A stretch of 64,000 nt of DNA from Pedobacter sp. ASV12 (GCF_016429155.1 NZ_JAELUC010000010.1:1-64000), one strand, 5' to 3'; shown: positions 15,412 through 24,204, counted from the stretch's first letter. Made by a program: numbers and translations. Notes: generated by a model not told the origin, from the sequence alone.

Positions 15412-18054
15412 ATGCACCTTTTCAGATTTGTCTTAATTTTATCGATTGCATTGAGCTGTGGCCTCTCCCAATTAAGGGCCCAAACCTTGCACAAGCTCGG
15501 GGGCAGCATCATCGATACGGCAGGCAAACCCATCAGCGAAGCCAATATCCTGCTGATCGCAGGTGCGGATACGCTTCGAACCACCAGCAACAAAGACGGT
15601 CGTTTTAGTTTTAAGGATATCAAGGCCTCCAAAGTAACCCTCAACATCAGTATCATCGGTTACGAGCGCTATGGGGCATTGCACGAACTCAAAGAAAAGA
15701 CCACGACTTTAGCGCCTGTTACACTCAAAAATGCGGGCGAAATGCTCAAGGAAGTTGTCATCAGGCCCCAGCCCCAACCCATTCGGATCAAGAAAGATAC
15801 CATCGAGTACGATGCGGCCGCTTTTAATGTAATGGAAGACGATCGGGTGACCGAGCTGCTAAAGCAATTGCCGGGCATGGAGGTTGACGACGACGACAAT
15901 GTAAAAACCATGGGCAAGGAAATGACCAAGCTCCGGGTAAACGGCAAAGATTTCTTTACCAATAACGTTAAAGATTTTATCAGCAAGCTGCCGGCAAGCA
16001 TCGTGGCCAAAATACAGGTGATAGACGATTATGGCGATCAGGCCAATTTTACCGGCATCAGGGTAGGCGAACCTGTAAAAATGCTCAATATTGTAACCAA
16101 GCCGGGTATGGACAAAGGTGTATTTGGCACCATAAGTACCGTTGGTGGCACCAACAGCCAGTACGGGGCAAAGCTCAACAGCAATATCTGGAGAGACCAA
16201 ACGCAAATTGGCTTTAATGGCGGCTTTAACAAGGCCAACAACGGCGCGGGAAGCAGCAAAAACAGCAGCGCCAATGGCAGCTATCTTGACAAGATTGGCA
16301 AGAATATCAACAGCAACCTGAATTACAATTTTGGCAATATGCAAAGCGATAGCCAACGCGAATCGCTGATTGAGACCACGAATACCCTCGGTACGATTTT
16401 TAATCAGACAGGAAGCAACGGCAATAACAAAAGCAACAACAATAGCCTCGCCTGGGGCATACAGTCGTCTACCAAAAAAAGATTTTTCGTCATTAACCTT
16501 GGCTTGTCTCAAAACAAGGGAGCGAGCAATAGTCAAAGCTTTTCTAGGCAAAGCGGCATCGTAAAACAAGACCTGAACGATGAAAACAGATCTTCTAGCC
16601 ATACGCCGAATATCAATGTCGGTGGCTCATGGTCGCAACGTTTTAAGCAAAGTAGGAATAACGTGAGCTTTAACTTTAATTTTAGCCGGGGTGTTACCAG
16701 TAGCGATCAGCAAATCAACAGCCACACCACTTATTACGACCCCAATAGCAGCGCTATGGTTAAAGACTCGATTTTAAATAGGTTGATAGATAGCCAGAAC
16801 AAAAGTACCAATTTAGGCGGGGGCCTGAGCTTTAGCCAAACCTTGGGGAAAAAAGATACCATAGCTTCGCGAAACCTGAACATATCCTACAATTTTTCGG
16901 TAGGCAATGTCGAAAATTCGCTGCTTACCTATGTAACCGATGCGCAAGGTATTTCGCATTATGTTGATACGCTCAGCAATCGCTACCATTCTACCAATAT
17001 CACGCAGAGTGCAGGCATCAGCTACAGCTACAACGCCAAGAAACTGAGCTACAACTTGGGCATTAACGCACAGCCCAACTTGATGAGGGGCAAATACGAA
17101 GACCGTAACGAACGCATCAGCAATAGCACGCTCAATTACTCGCCTACGCTTAATGTAAGTTACCGGATATCACCCTCCAACTCGTTTTCGGCCTATTACA
17201 ATGGCAGCAGCCGGGCGCCGGGCTTCTATCAGCTGCAACCGGTAAAAAACACACAGAACCTGCAAAACATAGTTATCGGAAACCCCGAACTCAAGCCGTC
17301 TTTCAGTCATGCCATCAACATGAATTATAACCTGGTAGGCTTAAAAACTGGCAAATCGCTACAGTTGGGCATTGGGGCTTCTACCGTGCAGAACCAGATT
17401 GTAACCAACGTAATTTTGCGGCGCGATACCCTGAATAGCCTAAAACAGGAAACCCACTACGAAAACACCAACGGAACTTACAACGTAAATGGGAACTACG
17501 CGTTTACCCTCCCCTTTGGCAACCGGAAATACAATGTTGGCCTCAGAGGCAACGTGGGCTATTCGCAAAATGTGTCGTTTACCGATAACGTAAAACTCTT
17601 TAACCACGGCGTTAATTTTAGCCAAGCCCTTAATTCCGGCTACAATAGCAAGAAGTTCTCGGCAAGCGGAAGCGTAAGCTATAGCCTGAGCACCAATAAC
17701 TATTCGTTGCAGCAACAAAACACTAAAAACATCGAGAACTGGTTTTTTAACCTCACTGCACGCGCCAACCTGTTTAAGGGATTGAATGTAGGCTTAAACG
17801 GCTCTAAAAGGATCAATTCAGGCTATGCTTTGGGCAATAACAATCCGCTGATTATTAACGCCAGCATCAGCCAAGCCTTTTTTAAAAAGAAATCGGCTAC
17901 CATTAGTATACAGGGCTACGACTTGCTAAAGCAAGGCAACAACCTGTCGCGTTATGTTTCAGGCAACTCGATTGTCGACAGCAGGTCTAACCAGCTTACC
18001 CGCTATTTTACGTTTAACCTAAGCCTCAATTTGCAGCAATTTGGCTCAAAATAA
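15412..18054 (+). CDS. Outer-membrane beta-barrel protein with carboxypeptidase-regulatory plug (TonB-receptor-like)
   Basis: 880 residues with a signal peptide (ends about residue 24, LRAQ). Residues 27-110 form a CarboxypepD_reg-like domain (LGGSIIDTAGKPISEANILL). Residues about 120-230 resemble the TonB plug region (FNVMEDDRVTELLKQLPGME, MLNIVTKPGMDKG). The remainder is Asn/Ser-rich beta strands of a 22-strand type barrel ending in an aromatic-alternating strand (YFTFNLSLNLQQFGSK). No TonB box is evident. This form, with a separate outer-membrane-barrel family C-terminus, is frequent in Bacteroidota without a SusD partner, and none is present here. The ligand is unknown. Confidence 0.88.
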   Translation: MHLFRFVLILSIALSCGLSQLRAQTLHKLGGSIIDTAGKPISEANILLIAGADTLRTTSNKDGRFSFKDIKASKVTLNISIIGYERYGALHELKEKTTTLAPVTLKNAGEMLKEVVIRPQPQPIRIKKDTIEYDAAAFNVMEDDRVTELLKQLPGMEVDDDDNVKTMGKEMTKLRVNGKDFFTNNVKDFISKLPASIVAKIQVIDDYGDQANFTGIRVGEPVKMLNIVTKPGMDKGVFGTISTVGGTNSQYGAKLNSNIWRDQTQIGFNGGFNKANNGAGSSKNSSANGSYLDKIGKNINSNLNYNFGNMQSDSQRESLIETTNTLGTIFNQTGSNGNNKSNNNSLAWGIQSSTKKRFFVINLGLSQNKGASNSQSFSRQSGIVKQDLNDENRSSSHTPNINVGGSWSQRFKQSRNNVSFNFNFSRGVTSSDQQINSHTTYYDPNSSAMVKDSILNRLIDSQNKSTNLGGGLSFSQTLGKKDTIASRNLNISYNFSVGNVENSLLTYVTDAQGISHYVDTLSNRYHSTNITQSAGISYSYNAKKLSYNLGINAQPNLMRGKYEDRNERISNSTLNYSPTLNVSYRISPSNSFSAYYNGSSRAPGFYQLQPVKNTQNLQNIVIGNPELKPSFSHAINMNYNLVGLKTGKSLQLGIGASTVQNQIVTNVILRRDTLNSLKQETHYENTNGTYNVNGNYAFTLPFGNRKYNVGLRGNVGYSQNVSFTDNVKLFNHGVNFSQALNSGYNSKKFSASGSVSYSLSTNNYSLQQQNTKNIENWFFNLTARANLFKGLNVGLNGSKRINSGYALGNNNPLIINASISQAFFKKKSATISIQGYDLLKQGNNLSRYVSGNSIVDSRSNQLTRYFTFNLSLNLQQFGSK

Positions 18055-18071
18055 GCCAATCGAATAATCGT

Positions 18072-18079
18072 TATATTTG
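18072..18079 (+). promoter_or_regulatory. -7 box TATATTTG, 5 nt before the TlpA gene
   Basis: An exact TAnnTTTG element, only five bases before the ATG at 18085, and directly after the stop codon of the barrel gene. Confidence 0.5.
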
Positions 18080-18084
18080 CAAGG

Positions 18085-18675
18085 ATGAAAAATAAAGCTG
18101 TTGCGATAAAAAAGTATATAATCAATGGCCTGTTTATTGGTTTATTGGCCTTGTTGCTTTTTGTGCCTTCGGCAAAAGCGCTTGTAATCAGAGGGCTGAT
18201 GGAAATCGGGTTATACAATCCGGAAGTAGCGGCCAAGCCCGTTACCGCAAAGGCCGATTTATCGGGCATTCGGTTTAAAGATGCAAAAGGAAGAACGCTG
18301 AGCCTGGCCGATTTGGAAGGCAAGGTTATCTTCCTTAATTTCTGGGCTACCTGGTGTCCGCCATGCCTAGCCGAAATGCCTTCGGTAAACAAGCTTTATG
18401 AGCACTATAAAAACGATAGTGAAGTGGTCTTTTTGCTGGTGGATGCCGATAGCGACTTTGCAAAATCGCAGGCCTACATGGACCGCAAAAAATATGCTTT
18501 GCCTGTGTACAACTTTGCCAGCAACTTGCCCGAAACCTTGTTTAAAGGAGCGTTGCCAACTACCGTGGTGTTCGACAAAAAAGGACGTTTGAGCTATAGG
18601 GGCGAAGGCGCCGCCAATTATGCCAGCAAAAAGTTCGTCGGCTTTATCGAACAGCTCAAAGCCTTAAAAAACTAA
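18085..18675 (+). CDS. TlpA-type membrane-anchored thioredoxin
   Basis: 196 residues. One N-terminal transmembrane helix (about 11-28) anchors a periplasmic thioredoxin fold (about 58-195). The redox motif is NFWATWCPPCLAEMP, with Cys91 and Cys94, and a cis-Pro loop in GALPTTVVFDKKGRL. TlpA/ResA-like proteins reduce disulfides in apo-cytochromes or other exported proteins. It follows the outer-membrane barrel by 30 bases but has its own promoter box. A small acidic protein gene follows 4 bases later. Confidence 0.9.
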   Translation: MKNKAVAIKKYIINGLFIGLLALLLFVPSAKALVIRGLMEIGLYNPEVAAKPVTAKADLSGIRFKDAKGRTLSLADLEGKVIFLNFWATWCPPCLAEMPSVNKLYEHYKNDSEVVFLLVDADSDFAKSQAYMDRKKYALPVYNFASNLPETLFKGALPTTVVFDKKGRLSYRGEGAANYASKKFVGFIEQLKALKN

Positions 18676-18679
18676 GATT

Positions 18680-18934
18680 ATGCAACCATTTGATATAGAG
18701 ATCGGAAATACCAGTTATGCGGTTTTTCCGGAAGGAAACAACACCTACACCATTTTTAAAAACGGGAAAATGTATGTACAGATCCAGAAAGACACCGAAT
18801 CAATCTGGCTAAAGCTCGACGAGCAAACCGAAACCCCTTTGTTTGAAGAAAATCCTGAAATCAACGAAATAGGCAAACGCATAGAGGCCTATAAAGAACT
18901 ACCTGAAGAAGAGGACGATGATTACGAAGATTAA
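18680..18934 (+). CDS. Small acidic conserved-looking protein, unknown
   Basis: 84 residues. The first 60 look like a small beta-rich domain (FDIEIGNTSYAVFPEGNN, then YTIFKNGKMYVQIQKD), and the last 15 are an acidic tail (LPEEEDDDYED). There is no signal peptide, so it is cytoplasmic. It begins 4 bases after the TlpA stop codon and must be cotranscribed. I do not recognise a family. It converges on the small membrane protein gene of the opposite strand, with 5 bases between the stop codons. Confidence 0.7.
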   Translation: MQPFDIEIGNTSYAVFPEGNNTYTIFKNGKMYVQIQKDTESIWLKLDEQTETPLFEENPEINEIGKRIEAYKELPEEEDDDYED

Positions 18935-18939
18935 TGCCC

Positions 18940-19176
18940 TTATTCGTTATTTCGGATAATCAGGTAATAGATCACGTAAAGCCAACCGAAAAGGCCCGCT
19001 AAGGCTGAGGTTAACACCGAATTGGTCCTTGTCCAACAAATGGCAACAGCCAAGGCGCTACCGATGCCAATTCCGTTGCCGATAGCCGTATTGGTTACAT
19101 TGCCATCAGCGGCCAAGAGCGTGGTAATTGAGCCGAAAAAAACAACGAGGGATAACAAAGCTGATTTTTTTAACAT
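18940..19176 (-). CDS. Small glycine-rich membrane protein, unknown
   Basis: 78 residues with a signal-like helix (about 4-22, ending LLAA), a Gly/Ala/Asn-rich segment (TNTAIGNGIGIGSALAVAIC) and a final aromatic transmembrane helix (about 55-73, LFGWLYVIYYLII). It resembles the arrangement of small inner-membrane peptides with two helices. It sits in a short run of minus-strand small membrane genes. No function can be assigned. Upstream there is a near-consensus TATATTTA box about 20 bases before the ATG. Confidence 0.6.
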   Translation of the reverse strand: MLKKSALLSLVVFFGSITTLLAADGNVTNTAIGNGIGIGSALAVAICWTRTNSVLTSALAGLFGWLYVIYYLIIRNNE

Positions 19177-19255
19177 AGCGAAGAGTTTGTTTTTGCATAA
19201 ATATAAGCTACTTGGCTAGACAATAAAAAGGCAAGTTGCGATTGCCTGTTTTTGC

Positions 19256-19366
19256 TCAATGCCATTTTCCGGTGCGCAGGTAATAGCGCAGCAGGGCCAG
19301 CAATGCCAGGCAAAACGACAAGCCCAAAAGGTATAGGCCGAGTATGATTAGTTTTTTCTTCGTCAT
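19256..19366 (-). CDS. 36-residue single-helix membrane peptide
   Basis: A very short frame starting at the ATG 19364-19366 and ending at a TGA at 19256-19258. The product is a basic start (MTKKK), one transmembrane helix of about 20 residues (LIILGLYLLGLSFCLALLAL) and a basic tail (RYYLRTGKWH). Charge and hydrophobicity are exactly those of a stand-alone membrane peptide with positive residues on both sides. It lies between two minus-strand genes of the same character. I cannot distinguish a regulatory micropeptide from a chance ORF, but the codon pattern looks coding. Confidence 0.4.
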   Translation of the reverse strand: MTKKKLIILGLYLLGLSFCLALLALLRYYLRTGKWH

Positions 19367-19430
19367 GGTAATTTTTCGCACAGGTTAAGAGCTTTTGCAA
19401 TCAGGCTTATAGAGCCAGCATTTAGGTCTG

Positions 19431-20561
19431 CTATCTTTTTTTCAAAAAGCCTTTTGAGGCTAGGAATTTTTTGAAGTCCTGCAAGTTTATATTCCTGCTA
19501 ATAATTTTTCCGTTTTCGTCAAGCAAGATATTCTGTGGAACATAAGAGATCAAAAGTTTCGTTTGGAGCGACACATCCTTTTGCAGGTAGTTGTGCCAGG
19601 CCAATTTTTCTTCTTGCAGCGCCTGTTGCCAATGCCTATCGTTTTTGTCGATGCTGATAGAAATGAGTTGCAGCTTGTTGGTGTCAATGGCTTGATAAAG
19701 AGAGCGGAGTTCTGGAAACTGTGCCCTGCAGGGTTTGCACCAGCTTGCCCAAAAATCAAGCAGGTAATATTTCTTGGTTAGCAAAGTTGTAAAACGATGC
19801 GGTTTTCTGCTTTTATCGAGCACCTCAAAACCAGGGAGTATTCCAGCCTCGATCATTTTGGAGCTATTGATCAACCCAAGGACATAATTCCCTTCGGGGG
19901 TGTTCTTTAAAGATGGGTCGAGCGCCTTATAATATTTTTCAATTAGCGGATAAGGAAGTGCATGCGTGAGGTCGGTCAACCGATAGAGCGTGTAGTAAGC
20001 TTTTCGGTGCGCTACAACATCGGTATAGGTTCTACGTTGATAAGCTTCCCACCTTTCTTGCAATGGCCGTGTTTTTGGGGAGATTGGAGTTGCTTTTTCC
20101 AAAATGTCCACAGCCCGGTCAAGCGGTATAAAATCTGGTTTGGCCATGAATCCCTTTGCATCAAGCAAATGGTTTTCGCCGCCTTCAACCGTCATTGATG
20201 TTGCGTTTTCATATCCTTTGAGTTGAATTGGCTGCTCGTTGGACAAGGGCTTTACCCTTAAAACGGCATCAGAATAGATAAAGTCGCCGGTAAAACCAAC
20301 GATGTTCCCCTTGGCATTATAAAGCGTAAGGTTGGCGATAAACGATTGCGAATGTCTGAGCTGCCAATCGAAAGGCTTCCGGGTAACGGCCATCGAATCG
20401 AACCTGACCTTCTGCCAGCCACTGTCTGTCAGTTGAAGTTTCCAAAGGATGGCCTTTAAAGGCAAGGCGCTTGCCTCGGGTATGTCTAAAACTATTTTGG
20501 GCGTACTTGGCCTACAACCCAACAATAAAATACAAAGCAACAGGTTAAGCAAAAACCTCAT
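19431..20561 (-). CDS. Lipoprotein with C-terminal TlpA-like thioredoxin domain
   Basis: 376 residues. The lipoprotein signal is MRFLLNLLLCILLLGC, with the lipobox Cys at 16. Residues about 20-110 form a beta domain like the DUF4369 region seen in Bacteroidota thioredoxin lipoproteins. A helical linker (about 125-235) follows, then a thioredoxin fold (about 245-370) with LLDFWASWCKPCRAQFPEL near 268-285 and a cis-Pro loop (SYVPQNILLDENG). It is a periplasmic disulfide reductase or thiol protein tethered to a membrane. It lies 59 bases downstream of the Cys-rich peptide gene on the same strand, suggesting that the peptide's cysteines are its substrate; this is inference. Confidence 0.85.
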   Translation of the reverse strand: MRFLLNLLLCILLLGCRPSTPKIVLDIPEASALPLKAILWKLQLTDSGWQKVRFDSMAVTRKPFDWQLRHSQSFIANLTLYNAKGNIVGFTGDFIYSDAVLRVKPLSNEQPIQLKGYENATSMTVEGGENHLLDAKGFMAKPDFIPLDRAVDILEKATPISPKTRPLQERWEAYQRRTYTDVVAHRKAYYTLYRLTDLTHALPYPLIEKYYKALDPSLKNTPEGNYVLGLINSSKMIEAGILPGFEVLDKSRKPHRFTTLLTKKYYLLDFWASWCKPCRAQFPELRSLYQAIDTNKLQLISISIDKNDRHWQQALQEEKLAWHNYLQKDVSLQTKLLISYVPQNILLDENGKIISRNINLQDFKKFLASKGFLKKR

Positions 20562-20576
20562 GTCATATCGTTTAAA

Positions 20577-20604
20577 ATCTGCCTATCATTTCCGACAGGC
20601 AGAT
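20577..20604 (-). terminator. Weak hairpin between the Cys-rich peptide gene and the thioredoxin gene
   Basis: Perfect 8-base-pair stem ATCTGCCT (20577-20584) with 20597-20604, and a 12-base loop. In the minus direction only four T bases follow. This looks like a leaky terminator or processing site that would let the peptide be made in excess over the thioredoxin lipoprotein. Confidence 0.45.
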
Positions 20605-20620
20605 GGGTAATTTTGATGCC

Positions 20621-20905
20621 TTAGATGATGCCTCTGCACATGGTATGGCCAGTATTGGTGCGGTAGGTCGTTCCGTTTACGATAACCGCGCAACCACAGT
20701 CGAGCGTGCCCGATCCGTTTGAACACTGGCCTTGATAATTCTTCCGAAGCTCCTCAATGTACAGTGTACAGGTTTCGGCGGTAAAGCATACCACTTCTCC
20801 GCCCGGTACTGTTCCCGCTAAAATGTTTTTCATTTCGCTTCTTGTTAAGGCCTTGCCTTGCCCAGGCTTTGCGCCTACAGTTTTTGTCCTTTTCATGTTT
20901 GTCAT
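20621..20905 (-). CDS. Cys-rich secreted peptide precursor with double-glycine-type leader (putative RiPP or bacteriocin-like)
   Basis: About 94 residues from the ATG at 20905 (a further ATG at 20896 and an earlier one at 20926 are possible). The N-terminal third is basic and polar and ends in GKALTRSEMKNILAG. This is close to the leader consensus of Bacteroidota natural-product precursors (LxREEMKxIxGG), in which a peptidase-containing transporter cuts after the small-residue pair, here AG. The core of about 60 residues has six cysteines, including a CGC motif, and a Gly/Asn/Thr-rich end (NGTTYRTNTGHTMC). Its neighbours are a thioredoxin lipoprotein downstream and a divergent HTH gene upstream. 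No transporter or maturase gene lies in the window. The leader assignment is by pattern only. Confidence 0.6.
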   Translation of the reverse strand: MTNMKRTKTVGAKPGQGKALTRSEMKNILAGTVPGGEVVCFTAETCTLYIEELRKNYQGQCSNGSGTLDCGCAVIVNGTTYRTNTGHTMCRGII

Positions 20906-21055
20906 ATTTGGTAAATGCAACCTCATTACACCAGGTTGCTTGGGTGCTTTAGCAATAAGACAATAGGTTGAAAAAGTAAATTTTTGCGCTGCCGGGATGC
21001 GGGGACAGAAGTGTCCTAAAGTTTGGAAAGAATTTTCTAAAAAGCTATCCGTTTT

Positions 21056-21469
21056 ATGGATAGATTATCCAATAAATTGCTAATTTTAGAAAAAATACAA
21101 GATATGGTTGGTCTTAAAATACGTATGATCAGAGAGATGAGAGGCTACTCTCAAGAGTACATGGCAGATAAATTAGGGATGGCCCAAAACTCTTATTCAA
21201 GGATTGAAACTAATCAGACAAAATTATCTACGGAGCTTTTACAGAAAATAGCGACCATTCTGGGCGTTTCGCCTATGGATATCCTGAGTCAACAACCAGC
21301 TATTATCAACCTGCAGTCGAATCAGGGAACGCAACAGGCTATAGGGCATGTTGACACCATTGTGTCGGAAAACAAGGAGCTTTATGCCAAAATGCTGGAG
21401 CAGAAAGATGTCGAAATCCAGCGACTGCAAAAGATGGTAGAAGCCCTGCTCGAAAAACTCGGCAGTTAA
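21056..21469 (+). CDS. XRE-family regulator with C-terminal coiled coil
   Basis: 137 residues from the first ATG; a start at 21104 (MVGLKIRMIREMRGYSQEYM) would also give a complete HTH domain and is as likely. The Cro/CI-like DNA-binding domain spans about residues 20-80 (GYSQEYMADKLGMAQNSYSRIE). The tail (about 105-137, NKELYAKMLEQKDVEIQRLQ) is a leucine-repeat coiled coil suited to dimerisation. This build is common in Bacteroidota as single regulators without a sensory domain. It is divergent from the Cys-rich peptide gene, with a shared 130-base upstream region, so it may control that gene. Confidence 0.85.
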   Translation: MDRLSNKLLILEKIQDMVGLKIRMIREMRGYSQEYMADKLGMAQNSYSRIETNQTKLSTELLQKIATILGVSPMDILSQQPAIINLQSNQGTQQAIGHVDTIVSENKELYAKMLEQKDVEIQRLQKMVEALLEKLGS

Positions 21470-21685
21470 CCTCCCCAATTTCTGTAGCGAATAGCCGCAG
21501 TGGAGCCCTCTGATCTTGCGCTTTAGGACTGTTTTTATTGTTGGCGGAGAATATCAACAAATACACCATCCGTTACAAAACCTTTGGCCTGCAAATAGTT
21601 AGCTTCAGATTACAGGATTTCTATAGATGAAGTCCATCGTTCCCATTAGTGTTCCTCGCGATAAAGAACACAAAACCGCGAGTGC

Positions 21686-22822
21686 TTAAGCTTGTGGCTT
21701 GGGCGTATCGCTTACCGTACGTTGTGTAGGATAGGCAAAATCAGACCCATATTGGTGCACGATTTCAATCAGCTTAAAATTCACCGCTTCCTTGATTTTG
21801 AGGTAGGCGTTAAAATCGATATTCTGTACCAGGTAAAGCACCTGGATATTCAATGCCGAATCGCCAAAACTATCAAATGATGCAACTCCGTCGGAAGTAT
21901 CAGGATTATCGGCCAAAAACTGGTTGATATCATCCACAATTTTTTTAATCATTTCCGAATCGGTTTCGTAGGTTATGCCGATGTTGAATTTTACCCTACG
22001 GTAATTGCGTCGGGTCATGTTTTCGAGCACGCCATCAATCATTGCCCTGTTGGGTATCACGATGGTTGTTTTATCGGTACTGCGCAATACCGTACTTCTA
22101 AAGCCGACCTTCTCAATGGTTCCCTCAACACCGTCTACTTTTACCAAATCGCCCACGGTAAAAGGCTTATCCATAAAAATGGTGAACGATCCGATCAGGT
22201 TTTCGAGGCTTTCCTTGGCGGCCAAAGCAATGGCTATACCTCCGATACCCAAACCGGTAATGAGACTCAATGCATTCACTTCGAACACATAACCCAACAG
22301 CACGAAGAAGCCGATAAAACAAACGATAAACTTAAACAGCTCTTTCAAGAAAGGCACCAATTGGTCGTCGGCCTTATTGTTCGATTTCATGGCCTTGTAC
22401 ATAAGCACATGGGCAACAAAATCGATCAGCCTCAGCACGATCCAAAAGAAAGCCATAATGATCAGGAAGAGGAAGATCTTGTCGAACAGCTCGCCCAGGG
22501 TAAATTCCTGTGCCACCTTAACCTTGTCTACCACCTTATGGTAATGCCAGCACACCACATCGAGCGGGTGCTTCAATTGGTTAACCGCCAGGTAAAGCGA
22601 AGCCAGCGTAATAAAGGTTTCGATCGGCTTTAGCAGGAGACCAATAAAGGTGTCCATCTTTACATCGTCGGCAAATTTTTTGAACAGCCTAAACAGGAGC
22701 TGGCTTAAAAACCTCGAAACTATCCGCTTAAAAAGCAGTCCAAGCAAAAGTATGCCACCAAATAAGCAATAAGCCTGAATGGTATTGCCCCAGAAAACCT
22801 GTCCAAAAAATTCGCTGCTCAT
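21686..22822 (-). CDS. MscS-type mechanosensitive channel
   Basis: 378 residues. Five hydrophobic segments lie in the first 205 residues. The pore helix and beta domain follow: SLITGLGIGGIAIALAAKES (about 182-201) is the Gly/Ala-rich TM3, and IGSFTIFMDKPFTVGDLVKV with EGTIEKVGFRSTVLR is the MscS core. The channel releases solutes when membrane tension rises. The ATG overlaps the stop codon of the glutamate dehydrogenase gene (TAATG arrangement), so translation of the two is probably coupled. Confidence 0.92.
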   Translation of the reverse strand: MSSEFFGQVFWGNTIQAYCLFGGILLLGLLFKRIVSRFLSQLLFRLFKKFADDVKMDTFIGLLLKPIETFITLASLYLAVNQLKHPLDVVCWHYHKVVDKVKVAQEFTLGELFDKIFLFLIIMAFFWIVLRLIDFVAHVLMYKAMKSNNKADDQLVPFLKELFKFIVCFIGFFVLLGYVFEVNALSLITGLGIGGIAIALAAKESLENLIGSFTIFMDKPFTVGDLVKVDGVEGTIEKVGFRSTVLRSTDKTTIVIPNRAMIDGVLENMTRRNYRRVKFNIGITYETDSEMIKKIVDDINQFLADNPDTSDGVASFDSFGDSALNIQVLYLVQNIDFNAYLKIKEAVNFKLIEIVHQYGSDFAYPTQRTVSDTPKPQA

Positions 22823-24048
22823 TATACTAGTTGTTTCAATGCAATTTCAAATGCAGTGCTCGATAAATTTGTTTTTTTGTTAGATGTGGCGTAAACAGCC
22901 TTCAAGGCATTGTTGATTACCGATGAAGCATCAGAAAAGATAGCATCGTCGCTCATTTCGATGTTACGCTGCATCAGATAGGCAAATACCCTGGCCATGC
23001 CGCAGTTGGCAATAAAATCGGGGATTACCGCTACATTGTTGTCGGCATACTCCATAATGCTGCCAAAGAAAATTTCCTTGTCGGCAAAAGGCACATTGGC
23101 GCCACAGGCAATTACTTCCAAGCCGCCTTTGATCATTTTATCTACTTCGCTTTGCTGCACCAGCCTAGAGGCCGCTGCAGGCACGAATATTTCGGCTCCA
23201 ACGTTCCATACCTGCTCGTTTGCTTCGGCAAAAGGAATCAGGTTATCGGCCACCAAGGTATTGTTTACCCGGGTATTGAACAATGTTTTCACTTCTTCGG
23301 CACTCAAGCCTTCGGGCCTGATCAAACCGCCAACGCGATCGATGATAGCCACAATTTTAACGCCTTGTTGCGCCAGGTAGTATCCGGCTGCCGCCGCTAC
23401 GTTGCCCCAACCCTGAATAATGGCTTTCTTGCCTGCCACATGGCCACCCCAAATCTCGTAAAAATGCCTGATCGATTCAGAAACGCCATAGCCGGTAATC
23501 ATATCGGCCACTTTGTATTTTCTTTTGATGTCGGGCGTGTACTCTAAATCTTCGAGCACTTTCGAAACACCATAGCGCAACTGGCCGATTTGGTGGATGC
23601 GCTCGTTTTCCCTGGCCTGATAGTGACCATTGATTACGCCCTCTTGCGGGTGCCATAGGCCGTAGCCTTCGGTAATAGGGATAACTTCGTGTATCTCGTC
23701 TATATTCAAATCGCCTCCAGTACCGTAATAGTTTTTAAGCAGGGGCATAACGGCCTTGTACCAGCGCTCCAAGACTTCTTTTTTACGCGGATCGGCCGGG
23801 TCGAAGTTGATGCCCGATTTTGCACCGCCAATTGGCGGACCAGAAACGGTAAACTTAACCTCCATGGTTTTGGCCAACGATTCTACTTCACGTTTATCCA
23901 AGCCCTTGCGCATACGCGTACCGCCACCGGCCGCACCGCCACGCAGAGAGTTGATCACTACCCATCCTTCGGCTTCCGATTCTTTATCTTTCCATTCGAA
24001 AACAATTTCTGGTTGTTTCTCTTCATACTTTTTTAACAGTTCTTTCAT
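22822..24048 (-). CDS. Glu/Leu/Phe/Val dehydrogenase
   Basis: 408 residues from MKELLKKYEEKQPE. The substrate domain has SLRGGAAGGGTRMRKG (a Gly-rich strand-turn near 38-53) and the catalytic Lys in GPPIGGAKSGINFDP. The Rossmann domain carries AIIQGWGNVAAAAGYYLAQQGVKIVAIID. The enzyme interconverts an amino acid and its 2-oxo acid with NAD(P); glutamate or a branched-chain amino acid are the options, and sequence alone does not decide. The frame is open 39 codons upstream into the rplS terminator region, so the internal ATG was preferred. Confidence 0.9.
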   Translation of the reverse strand: MKELLKKYEEKQPEIVFEWKDKESEAEGWVVINSLRGGAAGGGTRMRKGLDKREVESLAKTMEVKFTVSGPPIGGAKSGINFDPADPRKKEVLERWYKAVMPLLKNYYGTGGDLNIDEIHEVIPITEGYGLWHPQEGVINGHYQARENERIHQIGQLRYGVSKVLEDLEYTPDIKRKYKVADMITGYGVSESIRHFYEIWGGHVAGKKAIIQGWGNVAAAAGYYLAQQGVKIVAIIDRVGGLIRPEGLSAEEVKTLFNTRVNNTLVADNLIPFAEANEQVWNVGAEIFVPAAASRLVQQSEVDKMIKGGLEVIACGANVPFADKEIFFGSIMEYADNNVAVIPDFIANCGMARVFAYLMQRNIEMSDDAIFSDASSVINNALKAVYATSNKKTNLSSTAFEIALKQLV

Positions 24049-24151
24049 CTGTGTAATCTTGGTTTTAACAGTGATGAAGCTATCGGGAGCATTCAAAAAC
24101 ACTCTCGAAGGTTCATTTCGATTTATAATTTGGTGGGGCAAAGATATAAAC

Positions 24152-24183
24152 AAAAAAACCTCCACGAAGCTAATCGTGAAGGT
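24152..24183 (-). terminator. Rho-independent terminator after rplS
   Basis: Stem of 10 base pairs with one mismatch (24158-24167 with 24174-24183), a 6-base loop, and a T7 tract in the minus direction (24152-24158). It sits about 20 bases beyond the rplS stop codon and separates it from the glutamate dehydrogenase gene. Confidence 0.85.
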
Positions 24184-24204
24184 TATATTTTTTTATAGAA
24201 AATA

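Noticed and set aside
21470..21685. Possible gene remnant (AENINKYTIRYKTFGL-like reading) between the HTH gene and mscS
   Set aside because: Only about 28 codons look coding and there is no family match or start. I see no supported feature in this 216-base gap.
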